NCBI GenBank assembly: GCA_036005845.1
Contig: DASYQD010000060.1
Coordinates: 9,580-73,579 of the forward strand
Direction: 5' to 3'
Source: DASYQD01 sp036005845
GTDB lineage: Bacteria > Acidobacteriota > Thermoanaerobaculia > Multivoradales > JAIOJS01
Length of the DNA: 64,000 bases
The notes below the pieces were generated by a model, which was not told the DNA's origin, searched no databases, and was given only the letters and a program-made list of their open reading frames with translations. A program made the translations under genes and the position numbers. Of the stretch, positions 8,254 through 15,613 are shown in pieces (positions within the stretch are counted from its first letter, which is position 1; each line of letters starts with the position of its first letter).

Positions 8254-9492
8254 ATGACTGTCCGGCGAACGTTTCCATGGCCGATGTGCGTGCTCCTCGG
8301 CGCGCCCTTGGCGGCGGCGGCGCTTGCGATGTCACCGCCGGAGGCGGCTCCACCGCCTCCGCGGCCGCTGGCGGGCACCGTCTTCCTCGACCGCAACGGC
8401 GACGGCGAGCGACAGCCTGACGAGACCGGCGTCGCCGGCGCGCGGGTGTCGGATCAGCAGAGCACCGTGCTCACCGGCGCGCGCGGCGAGTGGTCGATCG
8501 CCCACGCCGGCGGCTACGGCGTCGTCTACGCCAGCGCGCCCGCCGGCTATCGCGTCGCCGGCAGCTTCTGGAAGCCGGCATCGCCCGGCGCTATCGCCAT
8601 CGACTTCCCGCTCGTGGCCGCGCCGACCCCGCGCTCGTTCACCTTCATCCACGCCTCCGACCCGCACGTGAGCGAAGCGAGCGTCGCCCGCCTGCGCGCC
8701 GCGCGCGCCATCGTCGAGCAACAGCATCCCGACTTCGTGCTGATGACGGGCGACCTGGTCAAGGATGCGCTGCGCGTCGGCGAGGCGGAGGCGCGCGGCT
8801 ACTACGACCTCTACGTCGGCGAGGCGGCGCGCTTCCCGGTGCCGGTGTGGAACGTACCCGGCAACCACGAGAACTTCGGCATCGAGCGCCACCTGTCACT
8901 GGTGCCGCCGACGCATTCGCTCTACGGCAAGAAGATGTACCGCCAGCGCCTCGGGCCGAACTACTACTCGTTCGACTACGGCGGCATCCACTTCGTCGGC
9001 CTCGACAGCGTCGACGTCGACGACCTCTGGTACTACGGCCACGTCGACACGGCGCAGATCGCCTGGTTGAAAGGCGATCTGGCGACCGTGCCGGCGACGA
9101 CGCCCGTCGTCACCTTCAACCACATCCCGTTCGTCACCGCGGTGTGGGCACTCGGCGGCTACGACGACGAGCCACCGGCGCCGACGCTGATCAAGATCGG
9201 CGGCAAGGAGCAGTTCCGCCATTCGGTCAGCAACCTCGACGAGGTGCTGGCGGCGATCGCGCCGCATCCCTGGCCGCTGGCGCTCGGCGGCCACATGCAC
9301 ACGCGCGAGACGCTGCGCTACGAGGCGGGCGCGGTGGTCACGCGCTTCGAGCAGGCTGCCGCCATCGTCGGTCCCAACGAGGCGGGGCCGCTGACGATGA
9401 CGTCGGGGGTGACGCTCTACCGCGTCGAGGACGGCCGCATCGACACCGGCACTTTCCTGCCGCTGGATCCTCCGGAACCGCCGGCGCATTGA
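8254..9492 (+). CDS. Secreted metallophosphoesterase with N-terminal beta domain
   Basis: The protein has 412 residues. A signal-peptide-like N-terminus (MTVRRTFPWPM then Leu/Ala-rich to about residue 30) is followed by a short beta-sandwich of the MetallophosN type (TVFLDRNGDGERQPDETGV). The calcineurin-like phosphoesterase domain then follows from about residue 130: HASDPHV, MTGDLVKD, VPGNHEN, FNHIPF and GGHMHTRET, all the expected metal-ligand motifs. It is unrelated in detail to the membrane-anchored phosphoesterase at the start of the window. Probably periplasmic or exported; substrate unknown. It is divergent from the frameshifted lipoprotein gene, with almost no space between, which makes the start codon of that neighbour doubtful. 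Confidence 0.85.
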   Translation: MTVRRTFPWPMCVLLGAPLAAAALAMSPPEAAPPPPRPLAGTVFLDRNGDGERQPDETGVAGARVSDQQSTVLTGARGEWSIAHAGGYGVVYASAPAGYRVAGSFWKPASPGAIAIDFPLVAAPTPRSFTFIHASDPHVSEASVARLRAARAIVEQQHPDFVLMTGDLVKDALRVGEAEARGYYDLYVGEAARFPVPVWNVPGNHENFGIERHLSLVPPTHSLYGKKMYRQRLGPNYYSFDYGGIHFVGLDSVDVDDLWYYGHVDTAQIAWLKGDLATVPATTPVVTFNHIPFVTAVWALGGYDDEPPAPTLIKIGGKEQFRHSVSNLDEVLAAIAPHPWPLALGGHMHTRETLRYEAGAVVTRFEQAAAIVGPNEAGPLTMTSGVTLYRVEDGRIDTGTFLPLDPPEPPAH

Positions 9493-9538
9493 AAAGAAGC
9501 GGCCGCCCTGCGGACGTGGGTCCGCGGAGCGGCCGAGA

Positions 9539-10639
9539 TCAAACCAGCTTGGTCACCTTCTCGGCCAGGCCCGACTCGCCGAGGATGACGGTGAGCTGGG
9601 CCTTGCCGGCGACCTTCTCGAGCACCTCGAGCTCGCGCAGGCGCATGAGTGCCGGGCTCGACTCGAAGATGCGCGCGGTGTTGGCCTGCGACCGCATCGC
9701 CGCGGTCTCCTCGCGGCGGGTGACGAGGTCGGCCTCGGCGGCCTTCTTCGCCTCCACCACGCGGTTGAGGATCGCCTTCATCTCGCCCGGCAGGATGACG
9801 TCGCGGATGCCGAGGCCGGTGACCTCGAGACCCACGCCGGCAGCCCAGCCGCGCACCCGCTCGAGCAACTCGCGCTCGACGCCGTCCTTGGCGGCGAGCA
9901 GCGCGTCGAGCTCGCGGGCGCCCACCACGGCGCGCAGCGCCAGCTGCGCCTCGCGGTAAAGCGCCTGCTCGTACGACTCCACGGCCGCCACCGCGCGCGC
10001 CGCCTCGGCGACGCGGTAGGTGACGACGGCGTTGAGACGCAGGGTGACCTTGTCGGCGGTCATGATCTCCTGACCGCCGACGTCGAGCACCCGCTCGCGC
10101 AGGTCGACGTGCACGACGCGCAGGCGCGCCACGTCCTTCCAGAAGGCGTAGCGGCCCGGCTCGAGCGCCGCCGCGAGGCGGCCGTCGACGAACGCCAGCG
10201 CCACCTGGCCGGCCTCCACCTGCACCGCCTCGAGGAAGCGCGGCGCCGTCGGGCTGTTGAGCACCGCCGCGAGGTCCGGGTGCTCGAAGCGCACCATGCG
10301 TGCGTCGATCACCTCGACCTCGACCTTGCGGAAGGCCTTCCACAGCACCCACAGCCCGCGGCCGAGGATGGCGATGAAGCGGCCGTCCACCCACACCAGC
10401 GCGCGCTGGTACTCGGCGAGCTCGAGCACGATCGCCTCGTCACCGAGGGCGCCCGAACGCACGATGACGTCGAGGTCCGGCGACTCGAGGAAGGTGTCGC
10501 GCACCGACGTGCGCACCAGCCGCGTGCGGAGCAGCGGGTCGAAGACGAAGCTCCAGCCCGGCTGCAGGATGCGCTCGAAGATGCGGTCGCGGGAGAGCAG
10601 GCCGCGCTCGTACTTGCGAATGTGAATCCAACGGAGCAT
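9539..10639 (-). CDS. SPFH / slipin-like band-7 protein
   Basis: The protein has 366 residues. It contains an SPFH (band-7/prohibitin) core: DVGGQEIMTADKVTLRLNAV near residue 190, then REAQLALRAVVG, GLEVTGLGIRDVILP, and a C-terminal helical segment (EAKKAAEADLVTRREETAAM) as in slipins. The N-terminal third (RWIHIRKYERG..., LVWVDGRF) is long for a slipin and has no clear transmembrane segment, so it may be soluble or membrane-peripheral. I start at ATG 10639, which has GGAGGTG a few bases upstream; an in-frame ATG at 10657 lacks one. SPFH proteins scaffold membrane microdomains or proteases, but no partner NfeD or FtsH gene is adjacent. The gene is preceded by a cluster of hairpins. Confidence 0.75.
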   Translation of the reverse strand: MLRWIHIRKYERGLLSRDRIFERILQPGWSFVFDPLLRTRLVRTSVRDTFLESPDLDVIVRSGALGDEAIVLELAEYQRALVWVDGRFIAILGRGLWVLWKAFRKVEVEVIDARMVRFEHPDLAAVLNSPTAPRFLEAVQVEAGQVALAFVDGRLAAALEPGRYAFWKDVARLRVVHVDLRERVLDVGGQEIMTADKVTLRLNAVVTYRVAEAARAVAAVESYEQALYREAQLALRAVVGARELDALLAAKDGVERELLERVRGWAAGVGLEVTGLGIRDVILPGEMKAILNRVVEAKKAAEADLVTRREETAAMRSQANTARIFESSPALMRLRELEVLEKVAGKAQLTVILGESGLAEKVTKLV

Positions 10640-10675
10640 GAGGCACCTCCAATTCAACTCGTTCTAATAACGGAT

Positions 10676-10776
10676 GGGCCCGCACGGCGGGCGGGCCCGT
10701 CCGCCGAGCCGGAGGGGCGGACGTCTCCACCCCTCCGGCTCACGTCGTGATGCCGCCCCACCCGGGTCGGGCGGCA
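10676..10776. repeat. Cluster of three perfect hairpins upstream of the SPFH gene
   Basis: Three GC-rich inverted repeats lie within 100 bases. GGGCCCG pairs with CGGGCCC at 10676-10682/10692-10698. GAGCCGGAGGGG pairs with CCCCTCCGGCTC at 10706-10717/10730-10741. TGCCGCCC pairs with GGGCGGCA at 10751-10758/10769-10776. No T-run follows on either strand, so simple Rho-independent termination is unlikely. On the minus strand they fall in the probable leader of the SPFH gene. They may be a structured leader or a remnant of an interspersed repeat. Confidence 0.5.
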
Positions 10777-11142
10777 GGAACCGACCGAAACACTTGCTAT
10801 TCCTGGCGACACCGGGCCACGGGAAAGGGGTGACCTTCCCGAGGGCACGCCACGCGGCAGGCGCCACGTCGACGAGCGCGGAACGACGGGTCGGGCTTGC
10901 TTACTGAGCGATCCGGCGCCGTCCCTCTCCATGGGCCGCAGGCGCCCACGAATCAGCTCGGGTGGCAGGATAACGTTTCGGTCAAGCCGGAATCCGACGC
11001 TGCAAGGCGCCGCCGCACGCTGCCGCGCGTCGCCGCCGACCGGGCGCGACGGATCGCGCGCGATCGCCGGACGGCGCCGGCGGGCGCCCACCGGGACGGG
11101 CCCTCGGGTCGGTCGGCAGGAATGGCAGGCTTTTCAGGCCCG
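10777..11142. other. Non-coding stretch with an 18-base direct repeat
   Basis: I see no credible gene in this stretch: the open frames in it are Arg/Pro-rich with no family resemblance. The only structure found is an imperfect direct repeat, CGGGTCGGGCGGCAGGAA at 10763-10780 and the same sequence with one mismatch at 11105-11122. The second copy ends about 20 bases from the tRNA-Met gene. The repeat could mark an old insertion or be coincidence in high-GC DNA. Confidence 0.35.
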
Positions 11143-11146
11143 ATTG

Positions 11147-11216
11147 TGGAGCGGGAGTCGAACCCGCGACACCCGAGTTATGAGCTCGGTGCTCTACCCA
11201 GCTGAGCTATCCATTC
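11147..11216 (-). tRNA. tRNA-Met(CAT) with a disrupted acceptor stem
   Basis: On the minus strand, the D arm (GCTC...GAGC), anticodon arm (CCGAG-CTCATAA-CTCGG, anticodon CAT), five-base variable loop and T arm (GCGGG-TTCGACT-CCCGC) are all intact. In the acceptor stem only the inner four pairs form (TGGA with TCCA). The outer three positions (5' GAA against 3' CAA) do not pair. No CCA is encoded. It could be elongator Met or tRNA-Ile2 (CAT). The broken outer stem suggests a decaying tRNA or a tRNA rearranged at its 3' end. Ends are approximate. Confidence 0.65.
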
Positions 11217-11370
11217 GCTCCGATGCCACCTTCGTCAGAACCCGTTCGCGGAATACGCGACGCCGATCAACGAGTGAGGCGTGCGCACCGCCGGCCCGGT
11301 GGAATCAGCTGTTGAATGTCTGCTTGTCAGTCGATGCCTCCTTCGCGGTTCAGAACGATTCAGAGCAGGG

Positions 11371-11413
11371 AAAAACGAAACGAGCCTTCCGAGAGGTGTC
11401 CCCGGAAGGCTCG
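11371..11413 (-). terminator. Rho-independent terminator
   Basis: On the minus strand an 11-bp perfect stem, CGAGCCTTCCG with CGGAAGGCTCG (11403-11413 and 11381-11391), closes an 11-base loop and is followed at once by a T-rich tract (TTTCGTTTTT, 11380-11371). This is a classic intrinsic terminator. It lies about 245 bases beyond the stop of the TIGR03118 gene and about 175 bases downstream of a near-consensus promoter on the same strand, so it most likely ends a small RNA. Confidence 0.8.
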
Positions 11414-11586
11414 TCGTTCGCAAGCGCGAAGGCTGGAACGCGCGCCTAGGAGGGCACCTCGATCGCCCGGGCAAACCACTTCTGTCCGTCGGCTCGCCTG
11501 GTCGAGGAGCCGGCGCTGGTGGCTGTTGGGCAACAGATCAATTTGGGTTGGCGCGCGTGCATCGAAAGTCGTTCCTCGTTCGAAGG
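11371..11586 (-). ncRNA. Candidate small RNA between a promoter and an intrinsic terminator
   Basis: A sigma-70-type promoter at 11593-11621 and a strong terminator at 11371-11413 bracket about 215 bases with no convincing open frame. The predicted transcript can fold: CGCGCGCC near its 5' third pairs with GGCGCGCG about 110 bases downstream, and an inner hairpin CGGCTC...GAGCCG forms within that loop. The size is in the range of 6S RNA, but I cannot match it to 6S, SRP or tmRNA signatures. A leader or short peptide gene is an alternative. Confidence 0.45.
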
Positions 11587-11592
11587 AGGCGC

Positions 11593-11621
11593 ATTATCCG
11601 GATCCACGGCACACTTGTCAA
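11593..11621 (-). promoter_or_regulatory. Near-consensus sigma-70 promoter
   Basis: On the minus strand TTGACA (11621-11616) is followed after exactly 17 bases by GATAAT (11598-11593). This is a perfect -35 and a one-off -10 with ideal spacing. Such a match is rare in this GC-rich window. The predicted start is near 11586, and the transcript would end at the terminator at 11371-11413. Confidence 0.7.
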
Positions 11622-11658
11622 GCATTCCGTACGACCATTGCGTACGACCAAGGTGCCG

Positions 11659-12744
11659 TCACGGCCGGTCGATGCGTCCGAAGAGCCCATGCTCCTCGTC
11701 GTCCGGTCCGGCGGCAAAGTAGAGGGTCGTCTGGACACCCGCGATGCCGCCGTTGCCGAAGGCGATGCCCCACAGCCCGTCGATGACGATCGCCTTGCCG
11801 TCGGTACCCTTCAGATGTCCCTTGGCCGCGAAAGTCGTCGCATCGAACGCGTTGATGCGGCCATCGCCGAAGTTGCCGATCAGCAGCCGGCCGCCGAAGC
11901 GGCCGAATTTGCCGGGCGCTAGTGCCATCCCCCAGGGCGCGTTCAAGGCTCCGCCCGTGGCGACGCGCGCCAGCAGGCGGCCGTCGAGATCGTACGCGTC
12001 GACGATGCCGAGGCCGGGGCCGGTGACTTCCTCCTCGGCCTCGTCGTCTTGCAGCGCGTAGGCGACGAAGACGCGGCCGGCGAGGGTCTGGATGCCGAAC
12101 GGCGCGTAGCCGTGCGGCAACTGCGGGTCGCTGAAGCCGCCGGCGACGACTATGGAAGAGAAGTTGGCGTCGAACACGTCGACGCGCGCGTTGTGGAAGT
12201 CGGCGGCGTAGAGGCGCGTGCCGGCAGTCGTCGAGTCGATGGCGAGTCCCTTGTAGCTCGCCTCCTCGCCGGAGCGGTCGACGACCACCACGGCCTGCGT
12301 CGGAGGCGCGAGCGTCGGGCTCCAGGCGGAGATGGTGCCGTCCTCGCTGGCGAACAGGAAGCGGGCGGCGCCATCGCCGGGGATGACGAAGCCGGCGCCG
12401 GCGTTGAAGACGATACCGGTGGGCGCGCCGGGAACGGCGACGACGAGGGACTGCTTGACGCCGTTGCCGTTGTAGAGCAGCGACTTGCCGCTGTCGGCGG
12501 CGTTGACCCACCACGGCCCGGTGGCGCTGGCGGCCAGGCCCCAGCCGTTGACGAGGTCGTGGTCGACGTGCTCGGCGGGGACGCCGCCGTCGGAGACGAG
12601 GTCGCGGCGGTGGTACGCATTGCCGGGCTCGGCGGCGAAGGCGGAGCCGGCGAAGACGAGCGCCGCGAGCACGGCGGTGAGGAAAGCGGCGGTGGAAACG
12701 GCGCGGGACCTGCCGCGCATGGATGTCTCGGATCTTGCGTCCAT
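11659..12744 (-). CDS. TIGR03118 family exported protein
   Basis: The protein has 361 residues. It has a signal peptide (MRGRSRAVSTAAFLTAVL... ending AGSAFAAEPG, near residue 38) and then a repetitive beta-rich body typical of TIGR03118: NGWGLAASATGPWWV, NGNGVKQSL, LYAADFHNARVDVFD and GLWGIAFGNG. The family resembles a beta-propeller and its function is unknown; it is found in exported proteins of soil and aquatic bacteria. ATG 12744 has GGGAGG about 10 bases upstream; ATG 12720 is a possible internal start. The gene stands alone. Confidence 0.75.
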   Translation of the reverse strand: MDARSETSMRGRSRAVSTAAFLTAVLAALVFAGSAFAAEPGNAYHRRDLVSDGGVPAEHVDHDLVNGWGLAASATGPWWVNAADSGKSLLYNGNGVKQSLVVAVPGAPTGIVFNAGAGFVIPGDGAARFLFASEDGTISAWSPTLAPPTQAVVVVDRSGEEASYKGLAIDSTTAGTRLYAADFHNARVDVFDANFSSIVVAGGFSDPQLPHGYAPFGIQTLAGRVFVAYALQDDEAEEEVTGPGLGIVDAYDLDGRLLARVATGGALNAPWGMALAPGKFGRFGGRLLIGNFGDGRINAFDATTFAAKGHLKGTDGKAIVIDGLWGIAFGNGGIAGVQTTLYFAAGPDDEEHGLFGRIDRP

Positions 12745-12975
12745 GACTTCTCAACCTCCCGGGTTGAAATGCGTAACGTGGTGTCGAGGATGGGAGCTCG
12801 CGTGGGCGGGGACGCCTGGCGGCTTGGACGCCTCGTCAAGACCGACGGTTCTGCGGCCTCCTTTCTGCGTGCGAAAGCCACGCTCGGAGCGCGACCGGAC
12901 GGCCGCGCTCCCTTTCGTTCCTAGGTACCCGCTGCGCGACAGCGGGTTCAACAGGGCCCGGGCTCCGGTGCGCGA

Positions 12976-13398
12976 TCAGACCGTGCGGCGGCGCTCGCGC
13001 AGGGCGTCGAGACTCCACGGCCCGGCGCCGGCCGCCGAGAAGTAGAGCCACACCAAGGAGTAGAGCATCGCCGGCATCCCCTGGTTGACGGTCGGCCAGA
13101 ACGAGGTCGGGAAGTGGAACTCGAAGTAGGCCACCGCCATCTCGCCCGCGAGCACGAAGGCGGCGGGGCGCGTGAACAAGCCGACCAGCACCAACGCGCC
13201 GAGGACGATCTCGAGCAGCGCGCCGATCCACATCTGCGACCACAGCGGCACGGTGCCGCCGCCAGGCATGGCGGTGGGAACGCCAAACATCTTCGTCGTG
13301 CCGGCGGTGATGAAAACGAAGGCCAGAACGATGCGCAGCAGGCTCAAGATCTGCGGCGCCCAGCTCGACCATTTCGAGGCGACGTTCGATGCGCTCAT
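12976..13398 (-). CDS. DoxX family membrane protein
   Basis: The protein has 140 residues and four predicted transmembrane segments (around residues 15-34, 56-75, 80-98 and 110-125). It shows DoxX-family features: RIVLAFVFITAGTTKMF, an IGALLEIVLGALVLVGLFTR loop and helix, and EMAVAYFEFHFP. ATG 13398 follows a strong GAGGAGGAA. DoxX proteins are membrane components sometimes linked to quinone or thiol redox and oxidative stress, but a specific role cannot be read here. It appears to be monocistronic, upstream of the TIGR03118 gene on the same strand. Confidence 0.85.
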   Translation of the reverse strand: MSASNVASKWSSWAPQILSLLRIVLAFVFITAGTTKMFGVPTAMPGGGTVPLWSQMWIGALLEIVLGALVLVGLFTRPAAFVLAGEMAVAYFEFHFPTSFWPTVNQGMPAMLYSLVWLYFSAAGAGPWSLDALRERRRTV

Positions 13399-13503
13399 GG
13401 ATTCCTCCTCACGGTTCGTTGGCCTTCATGGAGAAGACGAACGACATGCGACGAAATCGACGGGATTGGCCCGCGAGGGCGGCGCTCTGCCCGACGACGC
13501 GTG

Positions 13504-13902
13504 CTATCGGCCGGCGATGAGCTCGGCTGCGGGAGTCACTGACGCGAGCGCGGCATCTGTCGTGATGAGCGGCGCTTCGAGGCGAGCCGCAAGCGTCACG
13601 TACAGTCCGTCGAGCAGCCGAATGGCCTGCCTCAGCTGCCACGCTCCGTCGAGCAGTGAGGCCAACTCGTGGCGGCGGATGGGTGCCCCGGCGACTTGCG
13701 CGAGCCGGCTGGCTACGTCGGCAACGGACAGCTTGCCGGCGCGCTGAAGCCGCCCAAGCGCCGAGAGCACCTCGGCGTCGAAGTGCGCCGGAGCATGCAG
13801 CTCGTGATCCTCGAGCCGGCCCCGCACCGCATCGCCCAGTGGCGATCCGATGAGCAAGTCGACCATCGCTGAAGCGTCGACGACGGCGCGACGACTGTTC
13901 AT
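13504..13902 (-). CDS. vapC: VapC-like PIN-domain toxin
   Basis: The protein has 132 residues and a PIN fold. The acidic residues expected at the active site are visible: D9 (VVDASAMV), E43 (FDAEVLSALG), D98 (RLLDGLYVTLAA) and D116 (LITTDAALA). PIN toxins are Mg-dependent ribonucleases that cleave tRNA or rRNA. Its ATG overlaps the antitoxin stop as ATGA, the usual coupling in type II toxin-antitoxin pairs. The pair sits immediately downstream of ftsZ, at the end of the essential dcw cluster. Confidence 0.85.
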   Translation of the reverse strand: MNSRRAVVDASAMVDLLIGSPLGDAVRGRLEDHELHAPAHFDAEVLSALGRLQRAGKLSVADVASRLAQVAGAPIRRHELASLLDGAWQLRQAIRLLDGLYVTLAARLEAPLITTDAALASVTPAAELIAGR

Positions 13903-14126
13903 GTTCCCCCGTCGAGGTCGCCCTTCGCTTCGCGCACCGCGCGCAGCACATCCTCGTGGCTGATACGCGTGCGCTCGAGTGCCGCCACCGAATCAAGCCA
14001 TGCGTTGACCTGTTCGACGCTCAGCGCGCTTTTCACCGCCTCTTGGGCGAGCTTGGACACGTTGAGACCGGCGGTCTTCGCCTCTTCGGCGAGCGCATCC
14101 GGGAGATAAATGTTCACCCGCGCCAT
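13899..14126 (-). CDS. Antitoxin of the VapBC-like pair (ribbon-helix-helix)
   Basis: The protein has 75 residues. It opens with MARVNIYLPDALAEEAK, a ribbon-helix-helix DNA-binding segment of the CcdA/VapB kind, followed by NVSKLAQEAVKSAL. The acidic C-terminus (REAKGDLDGGT) would wrap the toxin. I start at ATG 14126; a longer frame to 14153 adds MRAGVYIVR, which is not part of the domain. A TATATT sequence about 10 bases upstream of the ATG looks like a -10 box, so the message may be leaderless. Such antitoxins autorepress their operon. Confidence 0.8.
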   Translation of the reverse strand: MARVNIYLPDALAEEAKTAGLNVSKLAQEAVKSALSVEQVNAWLDSVAALERTRISHEDVLRAVREAKGDLDGGT

Positions 14127-14189
14127 GCGCACAATATACACACCCGCCCGCACGGCGCCAAGCCCGCCGGCAGCTGGCCCCTCTGTCTG

Positions 14190-15581
14190 CTAATCCATCT
14201 GCTTGCGCAGCACCGTCGGGATGTCGTAGTCGTCGACGCCCGACCAATTCGGACCGTAACCTCCGGAGTCCTCGGTTGCGTGTTGGGCGAGGACCTTCTT
14301 GAAGAAAGGCACCTCGTCCTCTTCGTCGGCGGCCGCCGCGGCGCGCTGATCGGCGGCGGGTGGACGCAGCGGCTCGACGACCGCCGGCGGCGGCACGGGC
14401 AGCGCCGGCGCCGGTGCAAAGTCGACGACCGGCTCGGCCACCGCGGCCGGTGGCGGCACCGTCCTCACCACGGACAGCGCGCGGCGCTGTTCGACCGGCG
14501 AGCGATCGAGGCGCGGGTTGTCGATGGCCCGCGGCGGCTGCAGCAGCGGCCGCGGCTCGATCGCCGGCAGCGCCACGGTGCGCGCCTGGTACTTGAAGCC
14601 GGTCGCGATCACCGTCACCTTCATCTCGTCTTCGAGGTGCTCGTCGATGACCATGCCGGAGATGATGTTGGCGTCGGGGTCGACGGCCTCCTGAATGATG
14701 CGGCAGGCCTCCGCCACCTCGTAGAGCGTGAGGTCGCGCCCACCCGACACGTTCAGCAGCACGCCCTTCGCGCCCTCGATCGAGGTCTCCTCGAGCAGCG
14801 GCGAGCTGATCGCGCGCTGCGCTGCCTCGACGGCGCGGTTCTCGCCGCGGGCGACGCCGGTGCCCATCAGCGCCATGCCCATGCCGGTCATGATGGCGCG
14901 CACGTCGGCGAAGTCGACGTTGATCTCGCCGGGGATGGTGATGAGGTCGCTGATGCCCTGCACCGCCTGGCGCAGGACGTCGTCGGCGATGAGGAACGCC
15001 TCGGTGAGCGGCGTGCCGCGGTCGACGAAGTTGAGCAGGCGCTCGTTCGGAATGGTGATCAGGGTGTCGACCGAGCCGCGCAGCTCGTCGACGCCGCGCT
15101 CCGCCAATCCCATGCGCCGCCGCCCTTCGAACGAGAAAGGCTTCGTCACCACCGCCACGGTCAGCGCGCCGATCTCGGCCGCCAGCGAGGCGATGATGGG
15201 CACCGCTCCGGTGCCGGTACCGCCGCCAAGGCCGGCGGTCAAGAACACCATGTCGGCGCCCTCGAGGAGCTGGAGGATCTTGTCGGTGTCCTCGAGCGCC
15301 GCCTTGCGCCCCATCTCGGGGTCGCCGCCGGCGCCGAGCCCGCGCGTCAGCGCCGGCCCGAGCTGCATCTTCACCGGCGCGCGGCACTTCTTGAGCGCCT
15401 GCAGATCCGTATTGGCGGCGATGAACTCGATGCCGCGCAGCCGCGCGTCGATCATGCGGTTGACGGCGTTGCCGCCGCCGCCGCCGACGCCGAACACCTT
15501 GATGCGCGCCGGCGGCAGCCCCTCCTCGTCGAGGGTGATGCCCGCGCCGTCGGCAGTCGTGGGGTCGTCGAAGAGGATCAT
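14190..15581 (-). CDS. ftsZ: Cell division GTPase FtsZ
   Basis: The protein has 463 residues. The tubulin-like GTPase motifs are intact: GVGGGGGNAVNRMI near residue 33, the GGGTGTGA signature near 117, and NVDFADVRAIM for the T7 loop region. A long Pro/Ala-rich linker (~330-440) leads to the conserved C-terminal peptide YDIPTVLRKQMD, the docking site for FtsA and other partners. It polymerises into the cytokinetic Z ring. ATG 15581 follows AAAGGAG. It is the last gene of the dcw cluster, about 30 bases after ftsA. The linker is longer than in E. coli. Confidence 0.97.
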   Translation of the reverse strand: MILFDDPTTADGAGITLDEEGLPPARIKVFGVGGGGGNAVNRMIDARLRGIEFIAANTDLQALKKCRAPVKMQLGPALTRGLGAGGDPEMGRKAALEDTDKILQLLEGADMVFLTAGLGGGTGTGAVPIIASLAAEIGALTVAVVTKPFSFEGRRRMGLAERGVDELRGSVDTLITIPNERLLNFVDRGTPLTEAFLIADDVLRQAVQGISDLITIPGEINVDFADVRAIMTGMGMALMGTGVARGENRAVEAAQRAISSPLLEETSIEGAKGVLLNVSGGRDLTLYEVAEACRIIQEAVDPDANIISGMVIDEHLEDEMKVTVIATGFKYQARTVALPAIEPRPLLQPPRAIDNPRLDRSPVEQRRALSVVRTVPPPAAVAEPVVDFAPAPALPVPPPAVVEPLRPPAADQRAAAAADEEDEVPFFKKVLAQHATEDSGGYGPNWSGVDDYDIPTVLRKQMD

Positions 15582-15613
15582 GGCGAGCTCCTTTGCTCCA
15601 GCGTCAGCGATCT

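Noticed and set aside
9244..9274. CRISPR-like or other repeat arrays anywhere in the window
   Set aside because: I looked for evenly spaced direct repeats and found none; the only regular repeats are short protein-coding ones and the four MraZ boxes.
10676..10741. The hairpins as a Rho-independent terminator
   Set aside because: No T-rich tract follows either stem on either strand.
11281..11922. A plus-strand frame across the candidate small RNA
   Set aside because: It runs antisense into the TIGR03118 gene, and its composition is not protein-like; the promoter and terminator are on the other strand.
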